DNA of 60,259 nucleotides from Paracoccaceae bacterium (GTDB lineage Bacteria > Pseudomonadota > Alphaproteobacteria > Rhodobacterales > Rhodobacteraceae): positions 1 to 60,259 of the forward strand of contig JAFGTV010000002.1 in NCBI GenBank assembly GCA_016938875.1, read 5' to 3'. The notes below the pieces were generated by a model. The model saw only the letters and a list, made by a program, of their open reading frames with translations, was not told the DNA's origin and did no database searches. The translations under genes were made by a program, and so were the position numbers. Each line of letters starts with the position of its first letter. Position 1 is the stretch's first letter. Positions 9,213 to 18,003 of the stretch are shown here, in pieces.

Positions 9213-9938
9213 GTGGCCGGCAGGGACAAGCAACAGGGCGGTCCGGCCCATGTCGCGATCATCATGGACGGGAACGGTCGCTGGGCGCAGATGCGCGGGC
9301 GGCCGCGCCTGTTCGGCCACCAGGCCGGGGCCCGCAGGGTGCGCGAGATCGTCGAGGCCTGCCCGGACCTGGGCATCCGCTACCTGACGATCTTTGCCTT
9401 CTCGACCGAAAACTGGAAACGGACCCAGACCGAGGTCACCGGCCTGATGACGCTGTTTCGCCGCTATATCCAGAAAGAGGCCCAGGCGCTGCATGACGAA
9501 GGGGTGCGGGTGCGTTTCATCGGCGACCGGGACCGGCTGGACCCCAAGCTGGTGCGCCTGATGCAATCGCTGGAGGATATGACAGCGGGCAACGACCTGG
9601 TGCATCTGACCATCGCGCTGAACTATGGCGGCCGCGACGAGGTGGCCCGCGCCACCAAGCGGCTGGCGCAAGAGGTGGCGGCGGGACGGCTGAACCCTGA
9701 CGATGTGGATGCCACGACGCTGGCGCATTTCCTGGACACCTGCCTGCTGCCTGACCCGGATCTGGTGATCCGCACCTCGGGCGAGGCGCGGATTTCGAAT
9801 TTCCTGCTGTGGCAGTCGGCCTATGCGGAATACGAATTCACCCCGGTGCTGTGGCCCGATTTCACCGCCGCCCATTTCGCCGAGATCGTCGGAAACTACG
9901 CCACCCGTGACCGCCGCTATGGGGCGGTGGGCTGCTGA
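9213..9938 (+). CDS. uppS: Isoprenyl transferase (undecaprenyl diphosphate synthase)
   Basis: Makes undecaprenyl diphosphate by cis-condensation of IPP onto farnesyl diphosphate, the lipid carrier for peptidoglycan and polysaccharides. 241 residues starting with GTG at 9213 behind AAGGGG. Seen: HVAIIMDGNGRWA with the catalytic Asp, the FSTENWKR loop, and the C-terminal PDLVIRTSGEARISNFLLWQ region. It ends in a TGATG overlap with cdsA, so the two are translationally coupled. Confidence 0.97.
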   Translation: MAGRDKQQGGPAHVAIIMDGNGRWAQMRGRPRLFGHQAGARRVREIVEACPDLGIRYLTIFAFSTENWKRTQTEVTGLMTLFRRYIQKEAQALHDEGVRVRFIGDRDRLDPKLVRLMQSLEDMTAGNDLVHLTIALNYGGRDEVARATKRLAQEVAAGRLNPDDVDATTLAHFLDTCLLPDPDLVIRTSGEARISNFLLWQSAYAEYEFTPVLWPDFTAAHFAEIVGNYATRDRRYGAVGC

Positions 9939-10729
9939 TGGCGGGGCAGGGGGCATGGGACGACCTGGCGGTGCGGCTGGGATCGGGCGTGGCGATGGCC
10001 GGGCTGGGGATTGCCGCGATCTGGCTGGGCGGGACGTGGTTTTTGGCCCTGGCGGTGCTGGTCAGCGCGTTGATGGTGTGGGAACTGGCGCGCATGTTCG
10101 CGCCCCAGGCCCGCGCCGTGGCGGTGCAACTGGCGCTGATTTCAGGTGTGGCGGTGGTTTTGGCCGGTCTCTTGCCGGGGCAATTCGCGCTGCCGCTGCT
10201 GATTGCGGCTGCGCTGGTTGGCGCGGGGCAGGTCGGTCGCGACCGTGTGCTTTTCGCGATCTATGCGCTGGCGGTGATCCTGGCGGGCTATGGGCTGGTG
10301 CTGCTGCGCGGGGGCGGCGGCGCGGGTGTGGTGATCTGGCTGGTGCTGGTGGTGATCGCCACGGATGTGATGGGCTATTTCGCCGGGCGCATGCTGGGCG
10401 GGCCGAAATTCTGGCCCCGTATCAGCCCCAAGAAGACATGGTCGGGCACCGTTGCCGGCTGGGTGTCGGCGGCCGTGGTGGGGGCGATCGCCGCCGCGCT
10501 GACGCCCGCGGGCTGGGGGCTGGTGGCGTTGTCGGCGGCGCTGTCGCTGGCCAGCCAGATGGGCGATATCGCCGAAAGTGCGATCAAGCGGCGCAAGGGG
10601 GTGAAAGACAGCTCTGCCCTTTTGCCGGGCCATGGCGGGCTGTTGGACAGGTTTGACGGCCTTTTGGGGGCGGTGCTGGCGATGCTGGTGCTGACGGCCC
10701 TGGGACTGGCCCCGGAAATGAGGTTCTGA
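9938..10729 (+). CDS. cdsA: Phosphatidate cytidylyltransferase
   Basis: Integral membrane enzyme making CDP-diacylglycerol from phosphatidic acid and CTP, the precursor of the cell's phospholipids. 263 residues with about seven hydrophobic segments. The CdsA signature is intact near the C-terminus: GDIAESAIKRRKGVKDSS, then PGHGGLLDRFD. It also has PKKTWSGTVAGW, typical of the family. It overlaps uppS by one base and is followed by dxr after 3 bases. Confidence 0.96.
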   Translation: MAGQGAWDDLAVRLGSGVAMAGLGIAAIWLGGTWFLALAVLVSALMVWELARMFAPQARAVAVQLALISGVAVVLAGLLPGQFALPLLIAAALVGAGQVGRDRVLFAIYALAVILAGYGLVLLRGGGGAGVVIWLVLVVIATDVMGYFAGRMLGGPKFWPRISPKKTWSGTVAGWVSAAVVGAIAAALTPAGWGLVALSAALSLASQMGDIAESAIKRRKGVKDSSALLPGHGGLLDRFDGLLGAVLAMLVLTALGLAPEMRF

Positions 10730-10732
10730 ACG

Positions 10733-11923
10733 ATGCGCAAACGGATCACGGTCTTTGGCTCGACCGGCTCGATCGGCGAGAATACGGTCGACCTGCTGAC
10801 CCGTCAGGGCGGCGCCGAGGTCTATGACGTGGTCGCGCTGACCGGCGGGCGCAATGTCGCGCGCCTGGCCGAACAGGCCCGCGCCCTTCAGGCCGACCTG
10901 GCGGTGACCGCCTATCCCGAATGTCTCGACGATCTGCAGGCCGCGCTGGCGGGATCGGGGGTCGAGGTGGCCGCCGGCCCCCAGGCCCTGGCCGAGGCCG
11001 CGGATCGCCCGGCCGACTGGATCATGTCGGCGATCGTCGGGGCGGCGGGCCTGGTGCCGGGGATGCGTGCGTTGAAACACGGCACCACGCTGGCGTTGGC
11101 CAACAAGGAGAGCCTGGTCACCGCGGGCCCGTTGCTGCTGGCCACGGCCGAGCGGTTCGGCGCGCGCATCCTGCCGGTGGACAGCGAACATTCCGCGGTG
11201 TTCCAGGCCCTGGTGGGCGAGGATATGTCCGCGGTCGAGCGGATCATCATCACCGCCTCGGGCGGTGCGTTCCGCGACTGGCCGATCGAGGCGCTGGCCA
11301 ATGCCACGCCCGAACAGGCCTCGTCCCATCCCAACTGGGCGATGGGACAGCGGATCACGGTCGATAGTGCGTCGATGTTCAACAAGGCGATGGAGCTGAT
11401 TGAAACCAAGGAATATTTCGGGATCGAGCCGGGTCGTATCGAAACCCTGGTGCATCCCGAATCCCTGATCCACGCGATGGTGGGGTTCCGCGACGGGGCG
11501 ATCATGGCCCATGTCGGCCCGCCCGATATGCGCCACGCGATCGGTTATGCGCTGAACTGGCCCGACCGGCGCGATCTGCCGGTGGCGCGGCTGGACCTGG
11601 CGCAGATCGGCCAGCTGAATTTCCGCCCCGCCTGCGAGGTTCGCTGGCCCGCCCTGCGCCTGGCGCGCGAGGTGATGGAAACCGGCGGCCACAGCGGCGC
11701 GGTGTTCAACGCCGCCAAAGAGGCCGCGCTGGACGCCTTTCTGGCGCGCCAGATCGGCTTTACCCGGATGGCCGAGGTTGTCGAAGAGGTGCTTGACCGG
11801 CTTTCGCGCGAAAACGGCCTTAGAAATGCCGTGACCAGCCTTGAGAACGTGCTCGAGATGGACCATCTCGCCCGTGAAGAGGTGGCGCAGGTGCTGCGCG
11901 CCGACAGCCCGCAAAAACGCTGA
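10733..11923 (+). CDS. dxr: 1-deoxy-D-xylulose 5-phosphate reductoisomerase
   Basis: Second enzyme of the MEP isoprenoid pathway; converts DXP to MEP with NADPH. 396 residues, the normal length. Seen: N-terminal dinucleotide fold ITVFGSTGSIGENT, LANKESLVTAG, the metal and substrate site LPVDSEHSAVFQ, and ITASGGAFRDWP with the flexible loop. It feeds isoprenoid units to UppS encoded two genes upstream. The spacing to cdsA (3 bases) and to rseP (14 bases) indicates an operon. Confidence 0.97.
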   Translation: MRKRITVFGSTGSIGENTVDLLTRQGGAEVYDVVALTGGRNVARLAEQARALQADLAVTAYPECLDDLQAALAGSGVEVAAGPQALAEAADRPADWIMSAIVGAAGLVPGMRALKHGTTLALANKESLVTAGPLLLATAERFGARILPVDSEHSAVFQALVGEDMSAVERIIITASGGAFRDWPIEALANATPEQASSHPNWAMGQRITVDSASMFNKAMELIETKEYFGIEPGRIETLVHPESLIHAMVGFRDGAIMAHVGPPDMRHAIGYALNWPDRRDLPVARLDLAQIGQLNFRPACEVRWPALRLAREVMETGGHSGAVFNAAKEAALDAFLARQIGFTRMAEVVEEVLDRLSRENGLRNAVTSLENVLEMDHLAREEVAQVLRADSPQKR

Positions 11924-11937
11924 GAGGCAGGTTCTTT

Positions 11938-13284
11938 TTGGATATCTTTTCGCTGATTCCGTCGTTTGGAAATATTGTATTCACCCTGGGCGCCTTTGTG
12001 CTGGCGCTGTCGATCATCGTGACGGTCCATGAATACGGCCACTACATCGTCGGCCGCTGGTCGGGCATCCACGCCGAGGTGTTCTCGGTGGGGTTTGGCC
12101 CGGTGCTGCTGTCGCGCGAGGATCAATATGGCACCAAGTGGCAGATCGCGGCGCTGCCCTTTGGCGGCTATGTGCGGTTCCTGGGCGATTCCAATGCGGC
12201 CAGCGGCAAGAAGGGCGGTGCAATCGACGAGATGGACGCCGAGACCCGGCGCCACAGCATGCACGGTGCGCCGCTCTGGGCGCGCACGGCGACGGTGGCG
12301 GCGGGGCCGCTGTTCAACTTTGCCCTGTCGATCATCGTGTTCGGTGCGCTGGCGCTGGTGCGCGGCGTCGCGGTCGAGCCGCCGACGGTCGGCGCGATGG
12401 AACAACTGCCGCCCGTTCCGATGGAACGCGCCGAGCTGCGCGCGGGCGACACGATCCTGGCGCTGAACGGCACCCCGACGCCGGATTACACCAGCTTTTA
12501 CGATGCCGTTGACGCGATGCCCGCCGATGCCCAGGCCGTCTACAAGGTGCGCCGCGACGGTGTCGAGGCCGAGGCCCTGGGCCCCTATCCGTTCCCGCCG
12601 ATCGTCTCGTCGATCCAGCCGCAATCGGCCGCGATGCAGGTCGGTCTGGAAGAGGGCGACGTGGTGCTGGCAATCGACGGCGTTGCGATCCGGTCCTTTC
12701 GCCAGTTGCAGGACTATGTGATGGCCTCGGACGGGGCGGCGCTGGAGCTGTCGGTGTGGCGCGACGGTGAGACGCTGTCGCTGACGCTGACCCCGCGGCG
12801 GATGGACGTGCCCAAGACCGAGGGCGGGTTCGAAACCCGTTGGCTGATCGGCATGACCGGCGGGCTGGCCTTTGCGCCGGAAACCCGGATGCCCGGCCCG
12901 ATAGAGGCACTGAACTATGGTGTCGAGCAGCTGACCTTTATCGCGCGCTCCAGCCTGTCGGGCCTTTATCACATGGTGACCGGCGCGATCAGTTCGTGCA
13001 ACCTGTCAGGGCCGCTGGGCATCGCCGAAAGCTCTGGCGCGGCGGCGTCTCAAGGGGTGGACAGCTTTATCTGGTTCATCGCGATGCTGTCGACGGCGGT
13101 GGGTCTGCTGAACCTGTTTCCGATCCCTGTGCTGGATGGCGGGCACCTGGTGTTTTTCGCCTACGAGGCCGTGACCGGCCGCCCGCCCAGCGACAAGGCG
13201 CTGCGGCTGTTGATGGCCGCGGGCTTTGCGCTGTTGATGGGGTTGATGGTGTTCGCGCTGACCAATGACATTGTCTGCCCGTGA
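11938..13284 (+). CDS. rseP: Site-2 intramembrane zinc metalloprotease, RseP/MmpA family
   Basis: Inner-membrane protease that cuts membrane-spanning substrates such as anti-sigma factors and signal-peptide remnants. 448 residues. The first helix carries the zinc motif HEYGH (about residues 31-35). Two PDZ-like regions follow in the periplasmic part (around LRAGDTILALNG and LEEGDVVLAIDG). The C-terminal LFPIPVLDGGHL supplies the third zinc ligand. The start is TTG at 11938, supported by GAGAGGCAGG 7-8 bases upstream and by agreement with the family N-terminus. It lies between dxr and bamA, the usual place for this gene. Confidence 0.95.
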   Translation: MDIFSLIPSFGNIVFTLGAFVLALSIIVTVHEYGHYIVGRWSGIHAEVFSVGFGPVLLSREDQYGTKWQIAALPFGGYVRFLGDSNAASGKKGGAIDEMDAETRRHSMHGAPLWARTATVAAGPLFNFALSIIVFGALALVRGVAVEPPTVGAMEQLPPVPMERAELRAGDTILALNGTPTPDYTSFYDAVDAMPADAQAVYKVRRDGVEAEALGPYPFPPIVSSIQPQSAAMQVGLEEGDVVLAIDGVAIRSFRQLQDYVMASDGAALELSVWRDGETLSLTLTPRRMDVPKTEGGFETRWLIGMTGGLAFAPETRMPGPIEALNYGVEQLTFIARSSLSGLYHMVTGAISSCNLSGPLGIAESSGAAASQGVDSFIWFIAMLSTAVGLLNLFPIPVLDGGHLVFFAYEAVTGRPPSDKALRLLMAAGFALLMGLMVFALTNDIVCP

Positions 13285-13301
13285 CGGGATGGGCCAAATT
13301 C

Positions 13302-13317
13302 TTGCCATAATCGGCAA
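13302..13317. promoter_or_regulatory. Inverted repeat TTGCC-N6-GGCAA upstream of a small gene
   Basis: TTGCC (13302-13306) and GGCAA (13313-13317) form a perfect 5-base dyad in the 79-base gap after rseP. A TTAA follows at 13318. The TTGCCA could also serve as a -35 element for the small gene at 13364. Whether it is an operator, a promoter or chance cannot be decided by reading alone. Confidence 0.35.
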
Positions 13318-13363
13318 TTAACTTTTCCCTGAACGCAACACTCATGATGCGCACGGATGGGCC

Positions 13364-13501
13364 ATGACACAGACCTTTCGAACCTTTGAGGATGGCTATC
13401 GCGGTTTCGAACTGCTGCTGGATCTGAACTGGGACCGGTTCCTGTTTCCTGCGGCCATTGGTCTGGCGTTGATGCTGAGCGCTTATCTGGCCTCGATCTA
13501 G
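13364..13501 (+). CDS. Small membrane protein of 45 residues, unknown function
   Basis: A short reading frame between rseP and bamA that begins MTQTFRTFEDGYRGFELL. It has a mostly polar N-terminal half with aromatic residues and a single C-terminal hydrophobic helix (FPAAIGLALMLSAYLASI). It is followed after 28 bases by a clear terminator and preceded by a 79-base gap with a small dyad, so it looks like an independently bounded gene. Its codon use resembles the neighbours. No family was recognised. It is probably an inner-membrane protein; a link to envelope assembly is only suggested by its neighbours. Confidence 0.6.
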   Translation: MTQTFRTFEDGYRGFELLLDLNWDRFLFPAAIGLALMLSAYLASI

Positions 13502-13529
13502 ACGATCCATTCCTGACAATTTTGATTGG

Positions 13530-13560
13530 GGGGCGCGGGCAACGGTTCGCGCCCCTCTTT
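13530..13560 (+). terminator. Rho-independent terminator after the 45-residue gene
   Basis: GGGGCGCG (13530-13537) pairs with CGCGCCCC (13548-13555) around a 10-base loop and is followed by TCTTT. It ends the rseP/small-gene transcript 75 bases before bamA, so bamA needs its own promoter in 13561-13635 or read-through. Confidence 0.75.
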
Positions 13561-13635
13561 CCATGCCCTTTTGACAAGGCTGGGCGTACAAGCTAGCAAG
13601 ACGAGGTATAAAACACGTCAGGGCGGGACGGTCAC

Positions 13636-15960
13636 ATGGTCATGGATTCGCGCGCAAAGATCGGCGCAAGGGGCTTTGTACGTCCCTTTGCCATCTTTAT
13701 TTTTCTCGCATTCGCAGCGGTTTACGCGGCTGCGCCACAGCAAGCGCAGGCCCAGAGCTATCGCTTTTCGCAGGTCGAGGTGGTCGGCAACGAGCGCGTC
13801 GATGGCGCGACCATCATCAACTATGCAGGAATCGCCCGCGGCGAGACGGTTTCGGCCGGTCGCCTGAACGACGCCTACCAGTCCATCGTCGAAAGCGGCC
13901 TGTTCGAACTGGTCGAATTGCAACCGCGTGGCGCCACCCTGGTGATCCGGGTTACCGAGTACCCCACGATCAACCGCATCAATTTCGAGGGCAATGCGCG
14001 AATCAAGGACGACGATCTGTCCGCCATCGTGCAGTCCAAGTCGCGCCGGGTCTATTCCCCCAGCATGGCCGAGGCCGACGCCGCCGCGATCACCGCCGCT
14101 TATGAGCAGTCGGGCCGCCTGGCCGCGACCGTGACGCCCAAGATCATCCGCCGCTCTGAAAACCGCGTCGATCTCGTCTTCGAGATCACCGAGGGCAGCA
14201 CCGTCGAGGTGGAGCGGATCTCGTTCGTCGGCAACCGCGCCTATTCCGAACGTCGCCTGCGCCGGGCGCTCGGCACCAAGCAGGCGGGACTGCTGCGCCG
14301 GATCATCCGGTCCGATACCTTCGTCTCGGACCGGATCGAGTTCGACAAGCAGGTGCTCAAGGATTTCTACACCTCGCGCGGCTTTGTCGATTTCCAGGTG
14401 CTGTCCGTCGCGCCGGAACTGACCCGGACGCGTGACGCATATCTGCTGACCTTCACCATCCGCGAGGGGCAGAAATTCCACTTTGGCAACGTGACCACGG
14501 TTTCGGACCTGCCCGATGTGGATCCGGCTGAATTCCAGGACGTGGTGAAACTGCGCAGCGGCAACACCTACACCCCCATTGCGATCGAAAACACCATCGC
14601 CCGGATGGAGCGTCTGGCGATTCAAAAGGGGTTGAACTTCATCCGGGTCGAGCCGCGGGTGACCCGTAACGACCGCGATCTGTCGCTGGATGTCGAGTTT
14701 GCACTGGTCAAGGGCCCGCGCATTTTCGTCGAGCGTATCGATATCGAGGGCAACGCAACCACGCTGGACCGTGTTGTGCGCCGCCAGTTCCGCACCGTCG
14801 AGGGCGATCCGTTCAACCCGCGCGAAATCCGCGAGGCCGCGGACCGCATTCGCGCGCTTGGCTTCTTCTCGTCCACCGATGTGACCGCGCGCGAGGGCAC
14901 CAGCCCCGATCAGATGATCGTGGATGTCAACGTCGAGGAGCAGCCCACCGGCTCGCTCTCCTTCGGGCTGAGCTATTCGGAAACCAATGGGGCCGGAGCG
15001 GCGGTGTCGTTCACCGAGGCGAACTTCCTTGGCCGGGGCCAGTACCTGAACTTGCGCATCGATACCGGCACCGACAACGCCTCGTCGCAGTTGGTGTTCG
15101 CCGAGCCGGCCTTCCTTGGCCGTGACTTGCGCTTTGGGTTCTCGGCCAGCTATGCCGAGACAAACGGCGCGTTCAGCTCGCTGTTCGACACGCGAAAGAT
15201 CGCGGTTTCGCCGTCGCTGGAATTCCCGTTGTCGGAAAATGGCCGGCTTGCGGTGCGCTATACGTTTGGCGAAAACACGCTGCGGAAATATACCGGCACC
15301 TCGGCCCTGCTGCTGGCGGAAACGGCCGAGGAATCGCTGACCTATTCCAAGATCGGCTATACCTACAGCTATGACAATCGGCGCACCGGCTTGAACCCCA
15401 ATGCGGGTATCTTGCTGCGCTTCAGCCAGGATTATGCCGGGCTGGGGGGCGACCTGGAGTTCCTGGAAACCACCGCCCTGCTTGCCGCGCAGACCGCCGT
15501 CTGGAACGAAGAGGTCACCTTGCGCGCCGAACTCGAGGGCGGGATGCTGTCGATGATGGGCGGCCAGAACAGTCGTGTCACCAACCGCTATTTCCTGAAC
15601 GGCAAGATCCGTGGCTTCGAGGGCAACGGCATCGGGCCGCGCGACCTGGTCAGCGCCGACGAAGAGGCCCTGGGCGGCAACATGTATGCCGTGGCCCGCT
15701 TCGAGGCGGAATTCCCGCTGGGCCTGCCCGAGGAATACGGCATCACCGGCGGCCTGTTCGCCGATTTCGGGTCCGTCTGGGGACTGGATGACGACGGCGG
15801 CTTTGTCGATGACAAGTTCCGCCTGCGCTCTGCCGTCGGGGTCTCGATCTTCTGGGATACGCCGATCGGTCCGCTGCGCTTCAACTTCTCCGATGCGATC
15901 AGGAAAGAGGATTACGACCGCACCCAGAGCTTCGATCTGACGATTTCGACGCGGTTCTGA
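13636..15960 (+). CDS. bamA: Outer membrane protein assembly factor BamA
   Basis: Core of the BAM complex that folds beta-barrel proteins into the outer membrane. 774 residues. It has a signal peptide (hydrophobic core FAIFIFLAFAAVYAAA, probable cleavage after QAQAQ), then five POTRA domains (about residues 42-440; repeated I.FEGN or ISFVGN strand starts). The 16-strand barrel has the IRGFEGNGIGPRD form of the VRGF/Y substrate motif in strand loop L6. The chain ends in phenylalanine (TISTRF), the usual C-terminal signature. Two ATG codons, 13636 and 13642, are possible starts. It overlaps the skp-like gene by one base. Confidence 0.96.
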   Translation: MVMDSRAKIGARGFVRPFAIFIFLAFAAVYAAAPQQAQAQSYRFSQVEVVGNERVDGATIINYAGIARGETVSAGRLNDAYQSIVESGLFELVELQPRGATLVIRVTEYPTINRINFEGNARIKDDDLSAIVQSKSRRVYSPSMAEADAAAITAAYEQSGRLAATVTPKIIRRSENRVDLVFEITEGSTVEVERISFVGNRAYSERRLRRALGTKQAGLLRRIIRSDTFVSDRIEFDKQVLKDFYTSRGFVDFQVLSVAPELTRTRDAYLLTFTIREGQKFHFGNVTTVSDLPDVDPAEFQDVVKLRSGNTYTPIAIENTIARMERLAIQKGLNFIRVEPRVTRNDRDLSLDVEFALVKGPRIFVERIDIEGNATTLDRVVRRQFRTVEGDPFNPREIREAADRIRALGFFSSTDVTAREGTSPDQMIVDVNVEEQPTGSLSFGLSYSETNGAGAAVSFTEANFLGRGQYLNLRIDTGTDNASSQLVFAEPAFLGRDLRFGFSASYAETNGAFSSLFDTRKIAVSPSLEFPLSENGRLAVRYTFGENTLRKYTGTSALLLAETAEESLTYSKIGYTYSYDNRRTGLNPNAGILLRFSQDYAGLGGDLEFLETTALLAAQTAVWNEEVTLRAELEGGMLSMMGGQNSRVTNRYFLNGKIRGFEGNGIGPRDLVSADEEALGGNMYAVARFEAEFPLGLPEEYGITGGLFADFGSVWGLDDDGGFVDDKFRLRSAVGVSIFWDTPIGPLRFNFSDAIRKEDYDRTQSFDLTISTRF

Positions 15961-16649
15961 TGGCGCGGCGCGGGGCGCTTGCCGCCGGGCTGATGGCGCT
16001 GGCGCTGGTGGGGGCGGGCACGACCGGCCCCGCCGTGGCGCAAGACGGCCGGACGGCCCTGCGCAGCCCGATCCTGACCCTGGAACAGGACCGCCTGTTC
16101 TCGGACAGCCGCACCGGCAAGGCGGTTCTCGACCGGCTGGAGGCCGATACCGCCGCCCTGGCCGCCGAGAACCGCAAGATCGAGGCCCAGTTGATCGCCG
16201 AGGAACGCGACCTGACCGATCAGCGCGGCCAACTGCCCGCCGACGAGTTCCGCCCGCTGGCCCAGGCCTTTGATGAAAAGGTCGTGGCGATCCGCCGCGC
16301 CCAGGATGCCAAGGCGCGCGCCCTGGCCCAACGGCGCGACGCGGACCAAAAGGCGTTCTATCGCCAGGCGCTCCCGCTGTTGGCAGAGATCGTGCGCGAA
16401 CGCGGCGCGGTGGCGGTGCTGGAACGCGGGGCGGTGATCCTCTCGGCCGAACAGGTCGACATCACCGACGCGGCCATCGCCCTGATCGACAGCCGCATGG
16501 CCCCCGATGCGGCGCCCGACGCGACCCCCGACGCTGCGCCCCCTGACACGGGCCCTGCCGGGCCGGTCGCGCCCGATGCCACGCCCGACGCCATGCCCGA
16601 TGCGCCGGCGCCCGAAACCGACACCGACACCACCCCGGCGCAGGACTAG
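15960..16649 (+). CDS. OmpH/Skp family periplasmic chaperone with repetitive acidic tail
   Basis: Periplasmic holdase that carries unfolded outer membrane proteins to BamA. 229 residues. Signal peptide (residues 1-28, ending PAVAQ), then a long helical, coiled-coil-rich core (about 45-150) as in Skp arms, and a short beta segment (GAVAVLERGAVILSAEQVDIT) typical of OmpH. The last 50 residues are a low-complexity Pro-Asp-Ala tail built on PDA(T/A/M) units, not part of the standard family. The start overlaps the bamA stop (TGATG). Gene order bamA-skp is conserved; lpxD, often next, is absent here. Confidence 0.88.
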   Translation: MARRGALAAGLMALALVGAGTTGPAVAQDGRTALRSPILTLEQDRLFSDSRTGKAVLDRLEADTAALAAENRKIEAQLIAEERDLTDQRGQLPADEFRPLAQAFDEKVVAIRRAQDAKARALAQRRDADQKAFYRQALPLLAEIVRERGAVAVLERGAVILSAEQVDITDAAIALIDSRMAPDAAPDATPDAAPPDTGPAGPVAPDATPDAMPDAPAPETDTDTTPAQD

Positions 16650-16736
16650 CGTTCGGCTTGTCTCGGGCGGGGGGAGTTGCTACTGCCTTCGCCGGGGCGC
16701 TGGTGTGCCCGACCTCTAACCAAGGAGCCCGGCCCG

Positions 16737-17198
16737 ATGACCGAGACCCGCGTCGTGGACGCAGACATCCAGCTGATCCAGCGGATCATCCCCCACCGCT
16801 ACCCGTTTCTTCTGGTCGATCGCGTGACCCGGATCGTCCCGAACGAAAGTGCCGTGGGCATCAAGAACGTCACCTTTAACGAGCCGCATTTTCAGGGCCA
16901 TTTCCCCGGCACCCCGATCATGCCCGGCGTGACCATCATCGAGGCGATGGCCCAGACCGCCGCCGTCATGGTGGGGGTGTCGCTGGACATGGCCGACAAG
17001 GATCTGCTGGTCTATTTCATGGGCATCGACAAATGCAAATTCCGCCGCAAGGTGGTCCCCGGCGACGTGCTGGAACTGCATGTGCGCGCCACGCGCGGCG
17101 GCTCGAAGGTCTGGAAATTCGAGGGCCTGGCCAAGGTCGGCGATGAAATGGCCGCCCAGGCCGAGTTCACCGCCATGATGGACCTGCCCCAGGAGTAA
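16737..17198 (+). CDS. fabZ: 3-hydroxyacyl-ACP dehydratase FabZ
   Basis: Dehydrates 3-hydroxyacyl-ACP in fatty acid synthesis and balances carbon flow against lipid A synthesis. 153 residues from the ATG at 16737, chosen for its AAGGAG ribosome site at 16722. Seen: [14 protein letters not shown] near the start and the hot-dog helix [18 protein letters not shown] carrying the catalytic His; the catalytic Glu follows in IIEAMAQ. It is followed after 5 bases by lpxA. Confidence 0.97.
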   Translation: MTETRVVDADIQLIQRIIPHRYPFLLVDRVTRIVPNESAVGIKNVTFNEPHFQGHFPGTPIMPGVTIIEAMAQTAAVMVGVSLDMADKDLLVYFMGIDKCKFRRKVVPGDVLELHVRATRGGSKVWKFEGLAKVGDEMAAQAEFTAMMDLPQE

Positions 17199-17203
17199 CC
17201 CCC

Positions 17204-18001
17204 ATGGCAATTGACCCCAGCGCGCGCATCCACCCCGCCGCGATCGTCGAAGAGGGGGCCAGCATCGGCCCCGGCGTCCGTGTCGGCCCGTTCGCGGTGA
17301 TCGGCCCCCAGGTCGTTCTGGGCGCGCGTGTCGAGGTCAAGAGCCACGCCATCGTCACCGGCCTGACCGAGATCGGGCAGGACAGCGTTATCTTCCCCTT
17401 TGCCAATATCGGCGACGTGCCACAGGATCTGAAATACCAGGGCGAACCGACCCGCCTGGTCGTCGGCGCGCGCAACCGCATCCGTGAGGGCGTGACGATG
17501 AACACCGGCACCGAAGGGGGCGGCGGCATCACCCGGGTGGGTGACGATTGCCTCTTTATGACCGGCTCTCACGTGGGGCATGACGCGCAGGTCGGCAATG
17601 GCGTGATCATGGCCAACTACGCCGCGCTGGCCGGGCATTGCGTGATCGGCGACGAGGTGATCATCGGCGGGCTGTCTGGCATCCACCAATGGGTGCGCGT
17701 GGGCAAGGGCGCGATCATCGGCGCGGTGACCATGGTGACCAATGACGTGATCCCCTATGGCCTGGTGCAGGGGCCGCGCGGACAGTTGGACGGGCTGAAC
17801 CTTGTGGGGCTGAAACGGCGGGGCGTGGACCGGGCCGAAATCTCGGCGTTGCGCGCGGCCTATCAGGCGCTGGCCCAGGGCGAGGGCGCGTTCATGGACC
17901 GCGCCCGCCGCCTGGGACAAGAGGCCGAAAGTGCCTATGTGCGTGAGGTCGTGGCCTTTATCCTGGCCGAAACCGACCGTTCCTTTCTGACCCCGGGCTG
18001 A
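17204..18001 (+). CDS. lpxA: UDP-N-acetylglucosamine O-acyltransferase
   Basis: First step of lipid A synthesis: 3-O-acylation of UDP-GlcNAc from 3-hydroxyacyl-ACP. 265 residues. The N-terminal two thirds is a left-handed beta-helix of hexapeptide repeats (for example IHPAAIVEEGASIGPGVRVG). The active-site histidine is in GSHVGHDAQVG near residue 125. NTGTEGGGGITRVG and the C-terminal helical domain (AYQALAQGEGAF) complete the family pattern. Confidence 0.97.
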   Translation: MAIDPSARIHPAAIVEEGASIGPGVRVGPFAVIGPQVVLGARVEVKSHAIVTGLTEIGQDSVIFPFANIGDVPQDLKYQGEPTRLVVGARNRIREGVTMNTGTEGGGGITRVGDDCLFMTGSHVGHDAQVGNGVIMANYAALAGHCVIGDEVIIGGLSGIHQWVRVGKGAIIGAVTMVTNDVIPYGLVQGPRGQLDGLNLVGLKRRGVDRAEISALRAAYQALAQGEGAFMDRARRLGQEAESAYVREVVAFILAETDRSFLTPG

Positions 18002-18003
18002 GC

